Assembly (NCBI RefSeq): GCF_014696435.1
Contig: NZ_JACJQG010000015.1
Coordinates: forward strand, 91,537 to 155,536
Direction of reading: 5' to 3'
DNA length: 64,000 bases
Source of the DNA: Calothrix anomala FACHB-343
Lineage (GTDB): Bacteria > Cyanobacteriota > Cyanobacteriia > Cyanobacteriales > Nostocaceae
This document shows, piece by piece, positions 61,060 to 64,000 of the stretch. The position numbers and the translations under genes are program-made. Position 1 is the first letter of the stretch, and every line of letters begins with the position of its first letter. Under the pieces are notes generated by a model that made no database searches, was not told the origin of the DNA, and saw nothing but the letters and a program-made list of their open reading frames with translations.

Positions 61060-61140
61060 CATAGTCAGTTGTCAATAGGGGCGGGTTTATGTGCGATCGT
61101 TAGGATATTTGCGGATATCTGTGAACCCGCCCGTACAGTT
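61060..61140. repeat. GTAGGGGCGGG-family inverted-repeat element (fourth copy)
   Basis: ATAGGGGCGGGTTT (61076-) and AACCCGCCCGTAC (to 61136) enclose about 35 bp. AGTTGTC heptad-like sequence lies on both sides, as at 11565, 19760 and 34837. Confidence 0.8.
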
Positions 61141-61184
61141 GTCATTAGGGACTGGTTGATGAGAGAGCGATCGTTTTGATCAAA

Positions 61185-61365
61185 GAGGCGGAGGGGCAGG
61201 GGGCAGGGAGCAGGGGGAGCAGTCCCCTGCCCTGGAGCCGTGGAGCGGAGCGGCGGAACACGGGTATCAAGCCCCGCCCTTCTTTGTTCGCTCTTACTGG
61301 GGCGGAGTTTGAGCTTCCGTTCCCAGTCTTCCCCCTTGCCCCCTGCTCCCTGCTCCCCTGCTTCT
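61185..61365. repeat. Long imperfect inverted repeat of GGGCAGGGGGCAGG / CCCCTGCTCCC tracts
   Basis: GGGGCAGGGGGCAGGGAGCAGG (about 61192-61215) faces the complementary CCCCCTGCTCCCTGCTCCCC (about 61335-61357). It is separated by a GC-rich stretch and could form a large hairpin upstream of glgB. A short ORF across it (61176-61370) is not credible. Confidence 0.6.
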
Positions 61366-61515
61366 TTTGACTTTTGACTTAGGCGCTAGCAGTATTAGTG
61401 AATCATTTCTGATGTACGATAACGGTGAGGACAAAATTGCAAATAAATGTAAAGAATATATATAAAGTTAGAAAACTCGTTTACTCAATCACTTTATTTA
61501 ACGTAGGTAGCTTTC

Positions 61516-63810
61516 ATGTCCATGACCACGATCGCCCCTGAACAGGTTAACCGTATCGTTTGGAATCAACATCAAGATCCTTTTGAAGTACTGGGTTCGC
61601 ATCTTATAGAACAAAATGGCAAAAATGTCTGGGCTGTGCGAGCTTACCTACCAAATGCAAGTGCAGTGTCGGTAGTAGTTCCCGAAGAACGCAAAGAATA
61701 CCCGATGCAAACAGTGCATCATCCCCACTTTTTTGAATGCACGATTGAAACAGCAGAACTACCAAACTACCAGCTAAAAATTAAAGAAGGCGATCGCGAG
61801 CGCGTCACCTACGATCCTTACGCCTTCCGTTCTCCCCGTCTCACAGATTTTGATTTGCATTTGTTTGGTGAAGGTAACCACCACCGAATTTATGAAAAAC
61901 TAGGAGCGCACCTGACAGAAGTAGACGGTGTTAAAGGCGTCTACTTTGCTGTTTGGGCACCTAACGCCCGTAACGTTTCTTTATTGGGCGATTTTAATAG
62001 CTGGGATGGGCGCAAACACCAAATGCGCAAAGGCCCTACTGGCGTTTGGGAATTGTTTATTCCTGAATTAGGTGCAGGCGAGCATTATAAATATGAAATC
62101 AAAAATTTTGAAGGTCACATTTACGAAAAATCCGATCCCTACGGTTTTCAACAGGAACCGCGCCCAAAAACTGCATCGATTGTTACCGATTTAAATACCT
62201 ATAAATGGAGTGATGAAGATTGGTTAGAAAAGCGGCGTCATAGCGATCCTCTCACTCAGCCTGTTTCCGTCTACGAAGTCCATATCGGCTCTTGGCTACA
62301 TGCTTCTAGTGCTGAACCAGCCAAATTACCCAATGGCGAAACTGAACCTGTAGTTATAGTTTCCGAACTCAAACCCGGCGCGCGCTTCCTAACTTACCGA
62401 GAATTAGCAGAAAAATTAATACCCTACGTTAAAGAATTGGGTTACACTCACGTAGAACTGTTACCCATTGCCGAACACCCCTTTGATGGTTCTTGGGGTT
62501 ATCAAGTAACCGGATATTATGCTCCTACCTCCCGGTTTGGTACTCCTGAAGATTTCATGTATTTTGTTGATCAATGTCACTTAAATGGCATTGGTGTAAT
62601 TGTCGATTGGGTTCCCGGACATTTCCCCAAAGATGGACATGGTTTAGCCTTCTTTGATGGTAGTCATTTATACGAACATGCCGACCCCCGCAAAGGCGAA
62701 CATAAAGAATGGGGAACACTGGTATTTAATTATTCGCGTCATGAAGTCCGTAATTTCCTGGCGGCAAATGCCCTGTTTTGGTTTGATAAGTACCATATAG
62801 ACGGTATTCGCGTCGATGCTGTGGCTTCTATGCTCTACCTCGACTATTGCCGTAAACCAGGAGAATGGCTACCTAACCAGTACGGTGGTAGAGAAAATCT
62901 AGAAGCCGCAGATTTTCTGCGTCAAGTAAATTATCTGATTTTCACCTATTTCCCCGGTGCGCTTTCCATTGCGGAAGAATCTACTTCTTGGCCGATGGTA
63001 TCTTGGCCTACCTACACTGGTGGTTTGGGTTTCAACTTAAAGTGGAATATGGGCTGGATGCATGACATGCTGGATTACTTCAGTATGGATCCTTGGTTCC
63101 GTCAGTTCCACCAAAATAACGTCACCTTTAGTATGTGGTACAACCACAGCGAAAACTTCATGCTGGCACTTTCCCACGATGAAGTGGTGCATGGTAAGAG
63201 TAATATGATTGGCAAAATGCCAGGGGATACATGGCAGAAGTTAGCTAATATACGTTGTTTGTTTAGCTATATGTTTGCTCACCCTGGTAAGAAAACCATG
63301 TTTATGAGCATGGAGTTTGGGCAGTGGAGTGAGTGGAATGTCTGGGCTGATTTAGAATGGCACTTACTGCAATATGAAGCCCATCAACAGTTAAAACAAT
63401 TTTTCCACGAACTAAATTATCTTTATCGCGGCGAACCCGCTTTATATACCCAAGATTTTGCTGAACCTGGGTTTGAGTGGATTGACTGTAGCGACAACCG
63501 CCATAGTGTAGTTTCCTTTATTCGTCGGGAAAAAGATTCTGATAATTTTGTAGTTGTGGTTTGCAACTTTACACCTCAGCCTCATTCCCATTACCGCATA
63601 GGTGTACCAGAAAAGGGTTTTTATACCGAGTTGTTTAATAGTGATGCGCGCCAATATGGTGGTAGCAACATGGGTAATTTAGGCGGTAAATGGACTGATG
63701 ACTGGTCGTTGCACAATCGTCCTTATTCCCTAGATTTATGTTTACCACCTTTGGGGGTTTTAATTCTCAAGTTGGATAAAGAGAAGACAGCAAAAGCGCT
63801 GGAATCTTAA
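61516..63810 (+). CDS. glgB: 1,4-alpha-glucan branching enzyme (GH13)
   Basis: A 764-residue enzyme that creates alpha-1,6 branches in glycogen, the storage polymer made in the light. N-terminal N1 domain and CBM48 ([23 protein letters not shown], about 140-160), then the GH13 barrel with [11 protein letters not shown], the nucleophile in [15 protein letters not shown], the acid in IAEESTSWP and [10 protein letters not shown], and a C-terminal beta domain. Length and motifs match the full cyanobacterial enzyme. An intrinsic terminator follows the stop at 63816; the gene appears to be monocistronic. Confidence 0.97.
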   Translation: MSMTTIAPEQVNRIVWNQHQDPFEVLGSHLIEQNGKNVWAVRAYLPNASAVSVVVPEERKEYPMQTVHHPHFFECTIETAELPNYQLKIKEGDRERVTYDPYAFRSPRLTDFDLHLFGEGNHHRIYEKLGAHLTEVDGVKGVYFAVWAPNARNVSLLGDFNSWDGRKHQMRKGPTGVWELFIPELGAGEHYKYEIKNFEGHIYEKSDPYGFQQEPRPKTASIVTDLNTYKWSDEDWLEKRRHSDPLTQPVSVYEVHIGSWLHASSAEPAKLPNGETEPVVIVSELKPGARFLTYRELAEKLIPYVKELGYTHVELLPIAEHPFDGSWGYQVTGYYAPTSRFGTPEDFMYFVDQCHLNGIGVIVDWVPGHFPKDGHGLAFFDGSHLYEHADPRKGEHKEWGTLVFNYSRHEVRNFLAANALFWFDKYHIDGIRVDAVASMLYLDYCRKPGEWLPNQYGGRENLEAADFLRQVNYLIFTYFPGALSIAEESTSWPMVSWPTYTGGLGFNLKWNMGWMHDMLDYFSMDPWFRQFHQNNVTFSMWYNHSENFMLALSHDEVVHGKSNMIGKMPGDTWQKLANIRCLFSYMFAHPGKKTMFMSMEFGQWSEWNVWADLEWHLLQYEAHQQLKQFFHELNYLYRGEPALYTQDFAEPGFEWIDCSDNRHSVVSFIRREKDSDNFVVVVCNFTPQPHSHYRIGVPEKGFYTELFNSDARQYGGSNMGNLGGKWTDDWSLHNRPYSLDLCLPPLGVLILKLDKEKTAKALES

Positions 63811-63815
63811 TTAAG

Positions 63816-63844
63816 AGGGTGGGCATAGTCCCACCCTTTAATTT
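63816..63844 (+). terminator. Intrinsic terminator of glgB
   Basis: Perfect 8-bp stem AGGGTGGG / CCCACCCT (63816-63823 with 63830-63837), loop CATAGT, then TTAATTT. Confidence 0.85.
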
Positions 63845-63893
63845 AGGCGATCGCGCAATTTTTCGTTTTAGAATCGGGAGTGGTGTTATATAG

Positions 63894-64000
63894 CTGTTGA
63901 CTGTTGACTGTTGACTGTTGACTGTTGACTGTTGACTGTTGACTGTTGACTGTTGACTGTTGACTGTTGACTGTTGACTGTTGACTGTTGACTGTTGACT
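63894..64000. repeat. CTGTTGA heptad array running off the window
   Basis: Fifteen perfect CTGTTGA heptads up to the last base, so the array continues outside the window. It is the longest and most uniform heptad tract here. Confidence 0.95.

Noticed and set aside
61176-61370. 64-residue ORF rich in Gly, Pro and Ser upstream of glgB
   Set aside because: It consists of GGGCAGG-type repeat tracts and has no ribosome-binding site.

Overview
The window comes from a filamentous, probably heterocystous cyanobacterium of the Nostoc/Calothrix/Tolypothrix type. The evidence is the abundance of HIP1 octamers (GCGATCGC), many heptanucleotide repeat tracts and small palindromic repeats, and marker genes: Raf1 (Rubisco assembly), phylloquinone methyltransferase MenG, NdhB, a CBS-CP12 fusion, a cyanobacterial RRM protein, GlgB, and adjacent ftsI and FtsL-like genes. 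About half of the DNA is ordinary chromosomal housekeeping. The rest is accessory genes embedded in repeats.

Layout. 1-3.4 kb: 3' part of an LptF/G permease, a CBS-CP12 regulator and a membrane-anchored Asn/Ser-rich protein. 3.5-10.4 kb: a Uma2 protein, then two paralogous CHAP proteins. One is a 1314-residue secreted-type protein carrying CHAP, FG-GAP, DUF4214, two PA14 and a lipase-like domain. The two share an N-terminal leader and an upstream DNA element. 10.4-23.6 kb: Raf1, a REC-GAF regulator, menG-DUF445, a second Uma2, a PgpH-like HD phosphodiesterase, an ADP-ribosylglycohydrolase-like protein, a 45-residue ORF plus aroQ, and topA. 24-26.7 kb: a small gene overlapping a DUF6745 gene, followed by a mosaic DUF6745 paralogue. 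27.1-32.8 kb: RRM protein, ndhB, REC-histidine kinase, an unknown protein, and a CNT nucleoside transporter. 32.9-35.9 kb: a candidate small RNA, a class III aminotransferase and a DUF1338 enzyme. 36.4-40.9 kb: two AAA_35-type ATPases, one fused to a Ser/Thr kinase and one to a membrane segment and two WD40 repeats. 42.2-51.7 kb: a B12/radical SAM protein, then a tyrosine-degradation cluster (Lrp regulator, unknown protein, HPPD, homogentisate dioxygenase, heme-oxygenase-like diiron protein, acetoacetyl-CoA-synthetase-like ligase). 51.7-56.2 kb: a decayed vWA two-gene locus, an antitoxin/PIN-toxin pair and a caspase-like protease. 56.6-59.3 kb: ftsI and an FtsL-like gene. 59.6-60.05 kb: a structured RNA resembling HEARO/omega RNA. 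60.2-64 kb: small exported proteins and glgB.

The items most worth a second look are: the stand-alone omega-RNA-like element, whose long-range pseudoknot can be read directly; the two independent lesions in the vWA locus; the tyrosine cluster, which has no recognisable fumarylacetoacetase or maleylacetoacetate isomerase but does have an uncharacterised conserved gene; the mosaic DUF6745 pair; and the CHAP paralogues with a shared leader and promoter element. At least five families of small palindromic or MITE-like repeats occur, some forming gene starts, gene ends or in-frame insertions. No tRNA, rRNA, transposase or CRISPR array was found. All family assignments come from reading motifs; no database search was possible.
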